Assembly: GCA_016217735.1 (NCBI GenBank)
Contig: JACRGQ010000044.1
Location: 1 to 37,052 of the forward strand
From: Nitrospinota bacterium
GTDB lineage: Bacteria > Nitrospinota_A > UBA7883 > JACRGQ01
DNA: 37,052 bases
Direction: 5' to 3'
This document shows, piece by piece, positions 7,951 to 20,464 of this stretch. The position numbers and the translations under genes are program-made. Within the stretch, counting starts at the first letter, position 1, and every line of letters starts with the position of its first letter. A model generated the notes under the pieces. It saw only the letters and a list, made by a program, of their open reading frames with translations. It had not been told where the DNA came from and searched no databases.

Positions 7951-8700
7951 TCAATCATGCCGGTGGCAGATCACGTGCTGGCTGTATTCGCCGAAGTACT
8001 TTTTCATGTCGCCCGATCCGCAGAAATCGTTAAAGCCGCCGTGGAAAACCACTTTCTTGTCGAGGTAGAGCATTTGCGAAGCGTATTTGCCGATGGTGCC
8101 GATGTCGTGCGTCACCAGCACCACAGTTGTCTTCAGATCACGGTTGAGCGCCTCCAGCGTGGCATAAAACCGTTCGCGCGTTTCGGGGTCGAGCGCGGTG
8201 GTCGGCTCGTCCAGCAGCAGGATATCGGGGCGCCCGGCGATGGCGCGCGCCAGCAGCACCCGTTGCAACTGCCCGCCCGAAAGCTCGCCGATGAGCTTAT
8301 CCTTGATGCCGCCGATGTCCAGCAGGCCGAGCGCATCCTCCACCGCCGCGGTTTCGGCCGCGCGCTCCATCTTGCGCGAAAGAAGGCCCAGCGCCACGAT
8401 CTCGCCCACGGTCGCGGGGAAATACGGATTGAAATGCGAAATTTTCTGCGGCAGGTAACCGATGCGGGGCCACTCGCGGAAATCGGCGCGCTTGCGGCCG
8501 AGAAACCAGACCTCCCCGGCGGCGGCCTGCTTGAGGCCGAGCATCGCTTTTATCAGGGTGCTCTTGCCGCTGCCGTTCGGCCCCACGAGGCCAAGATAGG
8601 CGCCTTTGGCGACGCTGAACGTGATGTCGTCCAGCGCCACGCGGCTGTTGTAACTGACGGTAAGCCCCGTCACGGCGATGGCGCTGTTTTGGATGTCCAT
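7951..8700 (-). CDS. znuC: Zinc ABC transporter ATP-binding protein
   Basis: Cytoplasmic ATPase of a metal-uptake ABC transporter, 249 aa. It has Walker A GPNGSGKST (about 36-44), a Q-loop at LPQK, signature LSGGQLQR, Walker B ILLLDEPT and switch histidine VTHD. The ATG at 8700 overlaps the stop of the upstream Fur-family gene by one base (TGATG), so the two are translationally coupled. The frame is open much further upstream (to 9009), but that part overlaps the regulator and is not coding. The C-terminus ends in a histidine-bearing CHRHD, which may bind metal. It forms an operon with znuB. Confidence 0.93.
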   Translation of the reverse strand: MDIQNSAIAVTGLTVSYNSRVALDDITFSVAKGAYLGLVGPNGSGKSTLIKAMLGLKQAAAGEVWFLGRKRADFREWPRIGYLPQKISHFNPYFPATVGEIVALGLLSRKMERAAETAAVEDALGLLDIGGIKDKLIGELSGGQLQRVLLARAIAGRPDILLLDEPTTALDPETRERFYATLEALNRDLKTTVVLVTHDIGTIGKYASQMLYLDKKVVFHGGFNDFCGSGDMKKYFGEYSQHVICHRHD

Positions 8701-9131
8701 CACTGTTTTCCCGCGCAGCCGCCGCAAAGGCCGTTCACCTGCAGGATGTGCGATGTGACGGTTCCCTTGATGCGGCGCTTGATATCCCTTTCCATCTCGC
8801 GCACCGCGCAGACCGAAAGGTCCTCCACCATATGGCACTCCATGCAGACAAAGTGGTGATGGTGCCCCGCTTTGGGGCAGAAGTAGTAGTAGAGCTGCCG
8901 GTTGGAATGCAGCACTTTTGAAATGACGCCGTGGCGTTCCAGCTCTTCCATGTTGCGGTAGACGGTGGGCAGGCCGAGACTTTTGAATCGGCGCTTGAGT
9001 TTTTTCCATATCTCTTCGGGACTCAGGTAGCGGTGCTCTTCTTCCAAAACCGACAGCAAGGCCAGCCGCTTGGGCGTGGCTTTCAGCCCGAGGTTTTTAA
9101 GGAGCGCCGGATAATCGGTGTGTGTTTTCAT
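8700..9131 (-). CDS. zur: Fur-family metalloregulator, probably Zur
   Basis: A 143-aa Fur-superfamily repressor. The winged helix covers about 1-80 with the recognition segment LGLPTVYRNMEELERHGVI. The dimerisation/metal domain shows HHHHFVCMECH (H90-H93, C96, C99) and CGGC (C136, C139), the classic structural zinc cysteines. Its position as the first gene of an operon with znuC and znuB makes zinc the likely signal, but Fur or PerR specificity cannot be excluded by motif alone. The start ATG at 9131 overlaps a 25-bp palindrome by two bases and has no ribosome site, pointing to a very short leader and tight autoregulation. Confidence 0.85.
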   Translation of the reverse strand: MKTHTDYPALLKNLGLKATPKRLALLSVLEEEHRYLSPEEIWKKLKRRFKSLGLPTVYRNMEELERHGVISKVLHSNRQLYYYFCPKAGHHHHFVCMECHMVEDLSVCAVREMERDIKRRIKGTVTSHILQVNGLCGGCAGKQ

Positions 9132-9154
9132 AAATAGAAATGATTTCTATTTAT
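9130..9154. promoter_or_regulatory. 25-bp perfect palindrome, probable Zur operator
   Basis: Twelve-base arms (9130-9141 and 9143-9154) match exactly around one central base. The core GAAATGATTTC resembles Fur/Zur-family boxes. It covers the first two bases of the zur start codon and most of the -10 element, so a bound repressor would block RNA polymerase directly. Confidence 0.75.
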
Positions 9155-9178
9155 ACCCCTCTCCCGCCCGATAGTCAA
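9150..9178 (-). promoter_or_regulatory. sigma70 promoter of zur-znuC-znuB
   Basis: On the minus strand TTGACT (9173-9178) is followed by exactly 17 bases and TATAAA (9150-9155). The predicted transcript start lies only about 10-12 bases before the zur ATG, leaving no room for a Shine-Dalgarno site. Confidence 0.7.
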
Positions 9179-9179
9179 T

Positions 9180-9761
9180 CTATGGGCGGAAGTAATCCGG
9201 TTCGTTGCCCGGTTTCCATTTGATGTTGCAGCCCATGCCGGGACGCTGCTCGCCGGCGACTTCCGTGCCGCCCAACACCGCATCCAGCGCGCGGCGCACG
9301 TCCACGCCCGTAACCGGGATGTTGCCGCCGGGACGGCTGGCATCCATCTGTCCCCGGTAAACAAGCTTTTGGTTCCCGTCAAATACGTAAAATTCCGGCG
9401 TGCAGGCGGCGCGGTAGGCTTTCGCCACCGCTTGCGATTCGTCGAACAGGTAGGGAAAAACGTAACCCGCGGCTTTCGCCTCCCGTGCCATGTTGGCGGG
9501 ACTGTCATCGGAATATTTTTCCGCGTCGTTGCTGTTGATGCCGGCCACCGCCACCCCTTTGGCCATGTACTCCTTCGTCAGCGCGGCCAGTTCTTTGCCA
9601 ACGTGTTTCACGTAGGGACAGTGGTTGCACATGAAGATGACCAGCAATGCTTGTGCGGCGTTGAAATCGTTTAGCGAAACGGCGCGGCCGCCGGCGTCTT
9701 TCAGCGAAAAAGACGGAGCCTTGGTGCCGAGCGGCAGCATGGTGGAAGCGGTGAGAACCAT
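9180..9761 (-). CDS. Thioredoxin-fold redox protein (AhpC/TSA-like)
   Basis: A 193-aa thioredoxin-fold protein of the peroxiredoxin-like 1 group. It has the entry motif LGTKAPSFSLKDAGG (11-25) and an active-site FMCNHCPYVKH with the pair C45/C48. The family also keeps GINSNDAEKYSDDSP in the middle and CTPEFYVFD (cis-proline region) later. No signal peptide is obvious, so it is probably cytoplasmic. It starts 19 bp after the DUF255 gene that also carries a CxxC thioredoxin domain, so it is the last gene of the hsp20-lon-... run. The substrate is unknown. Confidence 0.85.
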   Translation of the reverse strand: MVLTASTMLPLGTKAPSFSLKDAGGRAVSLNDFNAAQALLVIFMCNHCPYVKHVGKELAALTKEYMAKGVAVAGINSNDAEKYSDDSPANMAREAKAAGYVFPYLFDESQAVAKAYRAACTPEFYVFDGNQKLVYRGQMDASRPGGNIPVTGVDVRRALDAVLGGTEVAGEQRPGMGCNIKWKPGNEPDYFRP

Positions 9762-9780
9762 AATCTCCTCCTTCGGTGAA

Positions 9781-11862
<2,082 letters not shown>

Positions 11863-11913
11863 ACATTCAATTATCCCCCATATGCGGAGAGCGCGGCACG
11901 CGAAAAAAACTCG

Positions 11914-12588
11914 TCAGATGTGGACGGGCGGGGGAGCCGGCTGTTCGGCCAGCTTCTGGAGTCCCGCCAGCTTGCGGTAGGCGGCGAACGTGGCAATATA
12001 GGTGACCGGTATGCTGACGAAAAGACCGACCAGAAGGCAGAGCGCCCCCAACAGATTCACCACCACCATGGCGCAAAGGAAAAAAATAAAGCCGATGGTA
12101 TCCTGCCGCACCAGTTGGCGGCTCGCCTCCATCGCCCGCCAAAAGCCGAACCCCCGGTCGGCGATAAAAAGGAAGGTGAACAGATACCACGCCATAACGA
12201 TAATGCCGGGGATGATAAGCAGGATGAATCCGATGATGGAAAAGAAGGTGACGGCCAAATTCGCGGCAAGGGCCGGAAGGAAAAATTTGAATCCCTCGAA
12301 AAGACGCCAGACGTTAAAAGCACGGCCAAGCGCCATATCGGCCACGACCAGATAGAAGCCAATGGTAAGGGGGCCGGCGATCAAAAGTCCCGCCAGCGGA
12401 ATATTGGCGGCGATGATCAACAGTATGCCGAAAATGGCGGTAACCAGCATGAAGACCAGCGGCTCCGTTTTAAAAATCCGCCACCCTTCGCGCAACCAGC
12501 CGGCGATATCGACCACGCCGTGTGGCCGCGCCGCCGGAGGTTCCATCGTCTTTATTTCCGGTGCCGGCCCCGCCTGATCTTCAGTCAT
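11914..12588 (-). CDS. Polytopic membrane protein of unknown function
   Basis: A 224-aa integral membrane protein with about five or six helices (roughly 43-62, 65-88, 105-135, 135-150, 170-200). The cytoplasmic N-terminus ends in an amphipathic WLREGWRIFKTEP. That lead-in and the Pro-Gly kinks (LLIIPGIIVMAW) are typical of the DUF975/DUF4013-like membrane families, but I cannot assign one with certainty. It starts 9 bp after lon, with GGGGGAG in the gap, so co-translation with lon is likely. A role in membrane proteostasis is suggested only by this neighbourhood. Confidence 0.7.
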   Translation of the reverse strand: MTEDQAGPAPEIKTMEPPAARPHGVVDIAGWLREGWRIFKTEPLVFMLVTAIFGILLIIAANIPLAGLLIAGPLTIGFYLVVADMALGRAFNVWRLFEGFKFFLPALAANLAVTFFSIIGFILLIIPGIIVMAWYLFTFLFIADRGFGFWRAMEASRQLVRQDTIGFIFFLCAMVVVNLLGALCLLVGLFVSIPVTYIATFAAYRKLAGLQKLAEQPAPPPVHI

Positions 12589-12597
12589 ACGCTCCCC

Positions 12598-15031
<2,434 letters not shown>

Positions 15032-15039
<8 letters not shown>

Positions 15040-15490
15040 ATATGCGCACCTTTATGGTATGTGAGGGTTTCCTTCTCTCCGCGACTTTCGGCAGCTTCAG
15101 CGCCAAAATGCCGTTTTTGCACTCCGCTTCGATATTCCGCTGATCCACCGCCGCGCCCAGCGTGAAGGTTCGTTTGAATGAACCGAACGTCCGTTCAACG
15201 CAGTGGAAGGCGGCGGCTTTCCCCTGCATTGCGGGCTCCTTTTTCACTCCTTCAATGGTGAGAATATCATTGTAGACCGTCACGCTGATGTCTTTCGGGT
15301 TAACCCCGGACAGTTCCACCTCGACGTTGATCGCCTCGTCGTCCTCGCGGATGTCCATCGCCGCAAAGCCGATGTCGCGCAGATACGCGTCGGCGGCGTT
15401 GACGGCGGCTTCGCCGATATATTTCGGACGGAAAACAACATCTTCCCCCCGGCCCGCCTTTTTCTTTTCTTTCCTGTCCCGTTCGCCCAT
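15032..15490 (-). CDS. Hsp20/alpha-crystallin small heat-shock protein
   Basis: A 152-aa ATP-independent holdase chaperone. The alpha-crystallin domain runs from about 45 to 140: [19 protein letters not shown], then [19 protein letters not shown], then [13 protein letters not shown]. It ends in the [13 protein letters not shown] signature. The N-terminus (1-20) is strongly charged. The C-terminal IxI-type element is replaced by IKVRIYE. It overlaps lon by 8 bp and is the first gene of the proteostasis run. No CIRCE element or clear heat-shock sigma box was seen upstream, and the ribosome site is weak. Confidence 0.92.
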
Positions 15491-15573
15491 TGCAATTGAA
15501 AGTCTACCATATCAACAGGAACGTTTTTTGACGGTTTGCGCGGCGCGCGCACGGCCCGGCGGCGGAACCGGCG

Positions 15574-17292
15574 TTAAAGAAACCGCCGCACGCACCGGAT
15601 AAACTCCTCTTCGATAACCGGCTTCTCCAGAAAATCGCTGGCGCCAATCGCCAAAAGTTCTTCGCGGAGCTTTTGCACGGCCTCCCGGCCCGCCCCCCGG
15701 TTCGAGGTGACGACAACGACCGGGATATCCCTGAAGCGGGGATCGCCGCGGACCGCGCTCAACAACGCGATGCCGTTCATCTCCGGCATTTCGATATCGG
15801 TGATAATCAGGTTGGGGGTGGAGCGCCGCAGTTCTTCCAGCGCATCGCGGCCGTTTTCGGCCTCGGCCACCGTCACATCCCCCACCTTCGCCAGCGCCCG
15901 CTTGAAGATGGCGCGGTGCGCCTCCAAGTCGTCCACCACCAGCGCCGTCCGGCCGGTCAGCGGCAAGCGGATGATGAAGGTGCTCCCCTCCCCCGGCCGC
16001 GAATCGGCCTCTATCGCGCCGCCGTGCGCCTTCATAATGTCCATGCAGAACGGCAGGCCAAGGCCGGTTCCCCGCTCGCCGCCCGTCCCCACCGTGGAGG
16101 TCTTTACCTCGTGCCGGAAAATATCCCCCACCACCCCGGGCGGGATGCCGATGCCGCGGTCTTCGATGGCGACCGCAAATGCCCCTTCCGCCGCGGGCGC
16201 GTATATCCGTATGACGCCGCCGGGACGGCTGAACTTTATGGCGTTTGAAAGGAGATTGCCGATCACCTGCCCGTACAAGGCGCGGTCGGCCAATACGCGC
16301 GCATCCTCTGGCAATTCGTTGCGGATGGCGATATTCTTCTGTTCCGCCGCCGGGGCGGCCATGAGCATCCGCTCCGCGGCGAGTTGCCGCACGAAAAACG
16401 TGCGGTTGATCGGCGTGATTTTCCCGGTCTGCAGACGGCTGATATCGAGGAGCTGATCCAGCAAATCCAGCAGCGCCGCGGCGAGTTCTGAAATGGAGAC
16501 GACGAGGCCGTCCGCCTTCTCCGCCCCATCCCCTTCCCGGAGCATCTGCCGGGTGAAATCAGCCGTCGACTTGATGCCCGCTATGGGTCCGCGGAGATCG
16601 TGCGAGACGAGCGAAACAAACTGATCCTTCAGGCGCGTCGCCTGACGCAGGTCCTCCACCAGCGCAAGATTTTTAAAATGAAGCGTGATGGATGAGGCAA
16701 TCGTCCGGTTGAGCCTGAATGAATAAAACCCGAGGGTCAGGATAAACAACGGCAATAACGTCCCGATGGCGTAGCCGAACAGGCCGCCGTCCATCAAGCC
16801 ACGCACGGCGAAAGGCAAGATGGCCGGAACCGTCCATAACAGCGGGGCGCTTTTTATCGATGAATGGGAAACGGTGGTGGTGGCCGCGAGCGTGGTCATA
16901 ACCAGAAGGAGCAATGACTGCATAACCTGATCGCCGGGCGGGAACAGCAAAATGGCCGACATGCCCCACAAAATTCCCGATACCAGCGTGCTGACTTCAT
17001 ACCGCCGCCGCCAGCTTTCACCGTCAAAAAACCCGTGCCCCGCGGCGTGGAACCAGACGTACAGGAAATACCGCGATACGGCAACCGCCGTTATCATCAG
17101 AACCCATGCCACCACCTGGGCATGCGGCACAAGATTCCAGTAGACCGCGGCGAGCACCACCGCAACCAGAAACGACGTCCCCTGCATCGGCGGTATCTGC
17201 CCGATGGCCAGGCGCATCTGCTCGCGCAGGACATCCCCGCGCGGGTCTCCCGGCAATGCGGCTCCATTCACCCTGTCGGCGGGATCGGACAT
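15574..17292 (-). CDS. Membrane hybrid histidine kinase with C-terminal receiver
   Basis: A 572-aa sensor. Residues 38-205 hold about six membrane helices with no large periplasmic loop, suggesting that it senses within or at the membrane. The HisKA box is SLVSHDLRGPI (His231). The ATPase has NLLSNAIKFS (N box), EDRGIGIP (D box) and RGTGLGLPFC (G2). A receiver from about 446 to 572 carries acidic DD (454-455), phospho-acceptor Asp499 in ITDIEMPEMNG, and Lys557 in EKP. It diverges from the cNMP/HDOD gene at 17640; the shared 340-bp region carries an inverted repeat and a structured leader. Output partner and stimulus are unknown. Confidence 0.92.
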   Translation of the reverse strand: MSDPADRVNGAALPGDPRGDVLREQMRLAIGQIPPMQGTSFLVAVVLAAVYWNLVPHAQVVAWVLMITAVAVSRYFLYVWFHAAGHGFFDGESWRRRYEVSTLVSGILWGMSAILLFPPGDQVMQSLLLLVMTTLAATTTVSHSSIKSAPLLWTVPAILPFAVRGLMDGGLFGYAIGTLLPLFILTLGFYSFRLNRTIASSITLHFKNLALVEDLRQATRLKDQFVSLVSHDLRGPIAGIKSTADFTRQMLREGDGAEKADGLVVSISELAAALLDLLDQLLDISRLQTGKITPINRTFFVRQLAAERMLMAAPAAEQKNIAIRNELPEDARVLADRALYGQVIGNLLSNAIKFSRPGGVIRIYAPAAEGAFAVAIEDRGIGIPPGVVGDIFRHEVKTSTVGTGGERGTGLGLPFCMDIMKAHGGAIEADSRPGEGSTFIIRLPLTGRTALVVDDLEAHRAIFKRALAKVGDVTVAEAENGRDALEELRRSTPNLIITDIEMPEMNGIALLSAVRGDPRFRDIPVVVVTSNRGAGREAVQKLREELLAIGASDFLEKPVIEEEFIRCVRRFL

Positions 17293-17350
17293 GTGCCACC
17301 CTTCTTCTGAAACATCACAAATACACGATCAATAGACACAATGACTGTTT

Positions 17351-17371
17351 GTTGCAAATTTTAATTGCAAC
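17351..17371. promoter_or_regulatory. Inverted repeat in divergent promoter region
   Basis: GTTGCAA and TTGCAAC (7-bp perfect arms, 7-base AT spacer) lie 59 bases upstream of the hybrid kinase start, within an AT-rich divergent region. Shape suits a dimeric regulator site. The identity of the regulator is unknown. Confidence 0.45.
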
Positions 17372-17523
17372 CACAACATTTTATGCGGCCCCACGGGTAA
17401 TTCCCATAAGAAAAAGTTGCGCGGGCCGGGAACGGGAGCCTTTTATGGAATATCAAACAGGCCCGAATATCCCCTTCCGCGTCCTATGATATAGTGTGTA
17501 ACGGTTTAGCATCTTTTCAGCAT

Positions 17524-17612
17524 AATTTCCGCCCCGATAAAAATGGGGAAAACGGAATTTGCCGCAAACCATTGTCAAAATGGCGGGCGCTAAAAGGCTT
17601 GAGGTCTAAACC
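17524..17612 (+). ncRNA. Structured leader, candidate riboswitch (partly GEMM-like)
   Basis: Three consecutive stems fit in 90 bases before the cNMP/HDOD start. Stem 1 pairs 17524-17531 with 17553-17560 (one mismatch) and holds an inner CCCC/GGGG pair. Stem 2 is CCATT(17569)-GTCAA-AATGG with an outer GCC/GGC. Stem 3 is AGGC(17595)-TTGAG-GTCT. The order GCAAACC, GG, CGC, AAA, GGC, GGTCTAAACC echoes the c-di-GMP-I (GEMM) riboswitch core. The AGGG that contacts the ligand and the second receptor arm are not seen, so it is not called as one. It may be a variant, a degenerate copy or a different leader. Confidence 0.4.
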
Positions 17613-17639
17613 TGTGCAATCACCATGCAGGGGATGTTA

Positions 17640-18959
17640 ATGCTTTCGAAAGACAAGATTCCGGCGTTCGCGGACTTGGGGCAAAAGGAACTTGCCACCA
17701 TCTACAACATTGCCAGGCAGCAACGCTTCGCCCCCGGCGATTTCATTATGAAAGAGGGGGACAAAGACAAAACCATCTTTCTCATCGTCGAAGGACAGGT
17801 GTCCATATACAGGAATGTATCCGGCGCCAAAATACCGCTTGCCACCCTGGGAATCGGCGAGTGGGTGGGAGAAATGGCGATGCTGCGGGATTCGCCCCGC
17901 GCGGCGACGGCGGTGGCAATCCGGCCGGCGCAACTGTTGGCGTTCAGCCCGCAGACGTTCGCGGCGCTCCCCGAAAAACTCCAGGTTCATGTGCAAAAAC
18001 ACCTGCTGGCGCTCGCCGGAAGCCGCATGGAAGCGCTGCAGGGGCAGATAGTGAACCGAATCGGCAAGATCGACCGGTTGGGAAACTATGCCGGCCACGA
18101 GGAGGCGCAAAGCGAGGCCTGCACCAACGCCGAGTTGATCCAGAATATCGTCAAAAAAATCCCCAAATTGCCGCGCTACGCCACCGAACTCGCCACAAAG
18201 CTGATGGACGAGAAAATAGGCATGGCGGAGATCGCCGAATCGATCAAGACGGACCCGTCGCTCACCAGCCTGCTTCTCAAATCGGTCAATTCCCCGTTTT
18301 ACGGCCTGCAGGAGAAGGTGGCCGACATCCACCGCGCCTTTATCTTCCTCGGCACCAACCAGGTTTACCAGATCGTCATGGATTCCGGCATCAAGGGCAC
18401 CATGCCGCCCACGCAGGAATTCACGCGCCTGCAACGCCACTCGTATCTGGTTTCCCTCATCGCCGCGGAACTGGCCGCCGCCATCGGCAGAAAAGAACTG
18501 GCCGGTATTGGCGGCACCATCGGCCTGTTGCACGATATCGGCAAGTCGGTGACGCTCCTCATGAAACGGCAGAACCCGCAGTTGGCCCCGTTCATCGGCC
18601 TGCTGCATCCGGCGCGCCTGGGGGAACACCTGCTGCAAACGTGGGAGCTTCCTCCCCTCATCTGCCGCGCCATCGGCATGCAGGAGCAGGCCCGGTACTT
18701 CCCGCCGGAGAAACTGCCGGACGATCTGCGCCCCCACATGGCATTGCTGCATGTGACGCACGCCTGCGCCGGCATGCTGGAAGGGGGGGAAGAGGAGGCT
18801 CCCGGCGTTTGGCTGGAGGAGTACATAGCCCTTCTTGCCAATAAGCCGGTTTCGCCCGGCGACCTTCTGGCGCGCCTGCTCCCCGCCCTGGCGAAAAACA
18901 AGCGGCTCTACCCCAAAGAGATGCGCGACATCATCGAGAATGCCGAGCGCAACCGGTAG
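17640..18959 (+). CDS. Cyclic-nucleotide-binding plus HDOD signalling protein
   Basis: About 439 aa in the preferred frame start. The N-terminal half is a CRP-like cNMP-binding domain: APGDFIMKEGDKDKTIFLIVEGQVSIY, then phosphate-binding GEMAMLRDSPRAATA with the expected Glu and Arg. The second half (about 165-370) is an HDOD domain (KKIPKLPRYATELATKL, SLLLKSVNSPFY, GLLHDIGKS), a degenerate HD fold used in regulation. There is no DNA-binding domain. Of three in-frame ATGs (17625, 17634, 17640) the last is best spaced from AGGGGA. It diverges from a hybrid kinase. It could read the product of the cyclase at 25467-27524. The ligand is inferred, not shown. Confidence 0.9.
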   Translation: MLSKDKIPAFADLGQKELATIYNIARQQRFAPGDFIMKEGDKDKTIFLIVEGQVSIYRNVSGAKIPLATLGIGEWVGEMAMLRDSPRAATAVAIRPAQLLAFSPQTFAALPEKLQVHVQKHLLALAGSRMEALQGQIVNRIGKIDRLGNYAGHEEAQSEACTNAELIQNIVKKIPKLPRYATELATKLMDEKIGMAEIAESIKTDPSLTSLLLKSVNSPFYGLQEKVADIHRAFIFLGTNQVYQIVMDSGIKGTMPPTQEFTRLQRHSYLVSLIAAELAAAIGRKELAGIGGTIGLLHDIGKSVTLLMKRQNPQLAPFIGLLHPARLGEHLLQTWELPPLICRAIGMQEQARYFPPEKLPDDLRPHMALLHVTHACAGMLEGGEEEAPGVWLEEYIALLANKPVSPGDLLARLLPALAKNKRLYPKEMRDIIENAERNR

Positions 18960-19037
18960 TCCCCCACCCTGACAAAAGTCAGCCAACTGTTTTCCACCCG
19001 GACGTATTATGGGGGCGGGAACATATAAGGAAAAATT

Positions 19038-19340
19038 ATGGCGACAAAAGATGAAGTGTTGGCCGCCCTTAAAGCGGTGATCGATCCGGAGGTCGGCGTG
19101 AATATCGTCGATCTGGGCCTTGTCTACGGCGTTGCCATCGACGGCGGCACGATGAAGGTGACCATGACCATGACCACCGCAGCCTGTCCGGTGACGGAAT
19201 ACATGAAGACCCAGGCGCGCGCCGCGGTGCTCGGCGCGCTGCCCGAGATCAGCGATGTCCAGGTGGAGATGGTGTGGGATCCGCCGTGGAAACCCGCCAT
19301 GATGTCGGAAGCGGCGAAACGGAAATTGGGGGTCGGCTGA
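19038..19340 (+). CDS. DUF59/MIP18-family iron-sulfur assembly protein (SufT-like)
   Basis: A 100-aa protein of the PaaD/SufT (MIP18) family, involved in maturation of iron-sulfur proteins. It shows DPEVGVNIVDLGLVYGV (16-32), the conserved Cys50 in TAACPVTEY, and VWDPPW near the C-terminus. AAGGAAAA gives a good ribosome site before ATG 19038. No suf/isc genes adjoin it; it precedes an NnrS-like gene by 11 bp, so the pair is probably co-transcribed. Clients could include the many Fe-S proteins here, such as NadA and the molybdoenzyme, but this is inference. Confidence 0.9.
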   Translation: MATKDEVLAALKAVIDPEVGVNIVDLGLVYGVAIDGGTMKVTMTMTTAACPVTEYMKTQARAAVLGALPEISDVQVEMVWDPPWKPAMMSEAAKRKLGVG

Positions 19341-19351
19341 AAGGCCGCGCC

Positions 19352-20464
19352 ATGAACAACATCTGGCTCCGCATCCGGTTCCCGCTGCTGGCGGCCGGGA
19401 TGTTCTGTCTGCTGGCCGGTGTTTACGCCGGCCTGTTGCGCGCCGGAATCGATATTCCCGTGCCGGCCCAAAACCTTGCCGCTTCCCACGGCGCGCTCAT
19501 GATCGGCGGTTTTCTGGGAACGGTGATCGGCCTCGAACGGGCCGTGGCCCTCGGCGCCCCGTGGGGCTACGCCGCCCCCGCGCTGGCGGGGTTCGGCACG
19601 TTGCTGTTCCTGGCCGGCGCCGAAATCGGCGCGGCGGCGGTGACGTTTTCTTCCCTGCTGCTTGTTTCAATGTACGGCGTGGTGCTCCGCCGCCAGCCGG
19701 CGTTTTTCAACGCCGTCATGGCGCTGGGGGCTGTGGCGTGGCTGGCGGGAAACCTCTACTGGCTTCGCGGTTACCCGCTCCCCGATTTCGTGTTGTGGTG
19801 GAGCCTTTTCCTTGTGCTCACCATCGCGGGCGAGCGGCTGGAATTGAGCCGCTTTCTCCAGCACCCGCCGCGCGTGAATGTCCTGTTCGCCGTCTTTGCC
19901 GCAATCACCATCGCCGGGGTTATCGCCGCCGCCGGCGGCGCGGGGTGGGGCAACCGGCTCACCGGCGCGGGCTTCATTCTGCTTTCGCTCTGGATGCTCG
20001 TGTACGATGTGGCCCGCCGCACCGTCAAACAGGAAGGGCTTACCCGTTTCGTGGCGGTCTGCCTGCTGGCCGGCTATCTATGGCTGGCGATGGCGGGGGC
20101 GATGCTGCTGGGGGGAACGGAGTTGGCTTCAGGATACCGATACGATGCCCTGCTGCATTCGCTTTTCCTCGGCTTCGCCTTCAGCATGATCTTCGGCCAC
20201 GCGCCGATCATTTTTCCCGCCGTGCTCAACCTGGGAGTGCCGTTCCGTCCCGTATTTTACCTGCATGTGGCGGTGCTGCACCTTTCGCTGCTGATGCGCG
20301 TGGGCGGGGATCACGCGATGAACGAAACAGTGCGCGCCGCCGGAGCGGCCCTCAACGGTGTTGCGCTGTTGATCTTTTTGATCAATACCGCGTTGGCGGT
20401 GCGCGCCGGCCTTATTTCCCGGCGGCGGGGGCCGGTTCCTCCGGCGCGGCGGGAAGGAGCTTGA
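19352..20464 (+). CDS. NnrS-like polytopic membrane protein
   Basis: A 370-aa integral membrane protein with about eleven or twelve helices and almost no soluble loops. Conserved-looking histidines sit in helices: SHGALMIGGFLGTVIGLERAVALG near the start, LLHSLFLGFAFSMIFGHAPIIFPAVL in the middle, and YLHVAVLHLSLL later. This His pattern and the GFLGTVIGLERA segment resemble NnrS, a haem-copper membrane protein linked to nitric-oxide stress, so haem binding is plausible but unproven. The start at 19352 has AAAGG 8 bases upstream; the open frame before it overlaps the DUF59 gene. Its last 53 bp overlap, convergently, the haem-binding gene on the other strand. Confidence 0.75.
   Translation: MNNIWLRIRFPLLAAGMFCLLAGVYAGLLRAGIDIPVPAQNLAASHGALMIGGFLGTVIGLERAVALGAPWGYAAPALAGFGTLLFLAGAEIGAAAVTFSSLLLVSMYGVVLRRQPAFFNAVMALGAVAWLAGNLYWLRGYPLPDFVLWWSLFLVLTIAGERLELSRFLQHPPRVNVLFAVFAAITIAGVIAAAGGAGWGNRLTGAGFILLSLWMLVYDVARRTVKQEGLTRFVAVCLLAGYLWLAMAGAMLLGGTELASGYRYDALLHSLFLGFAFSMIFGHAPIIFPAVLNLGVPFRPVFYLHVAVLHLSLLMRVGGDHAMNETVRAAGAALNGVALLIFLINTALAVRAGLISRRRGPVPPARREGA

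Noticed and set aside
8701-9009. N-terminal extension of the znuC frame
   Set aside because: It lies within the Fur-family gene in another frame and has no ABC-family residues; the TGATG junction gives the real start.
17561-17612. Firm call of a c-di-GMP-I riboswitch
   Set aside because: Only the P1b-like part matches; the AGGG ligand contact and the receptor helix are not visible, so it is left as a candidate structured leader.
17637-18986. 449-codon minus-strand open frame
   Set aside because: Shadow of the cNMP/HDOD gene, which has the ribosome site and domain motifs.
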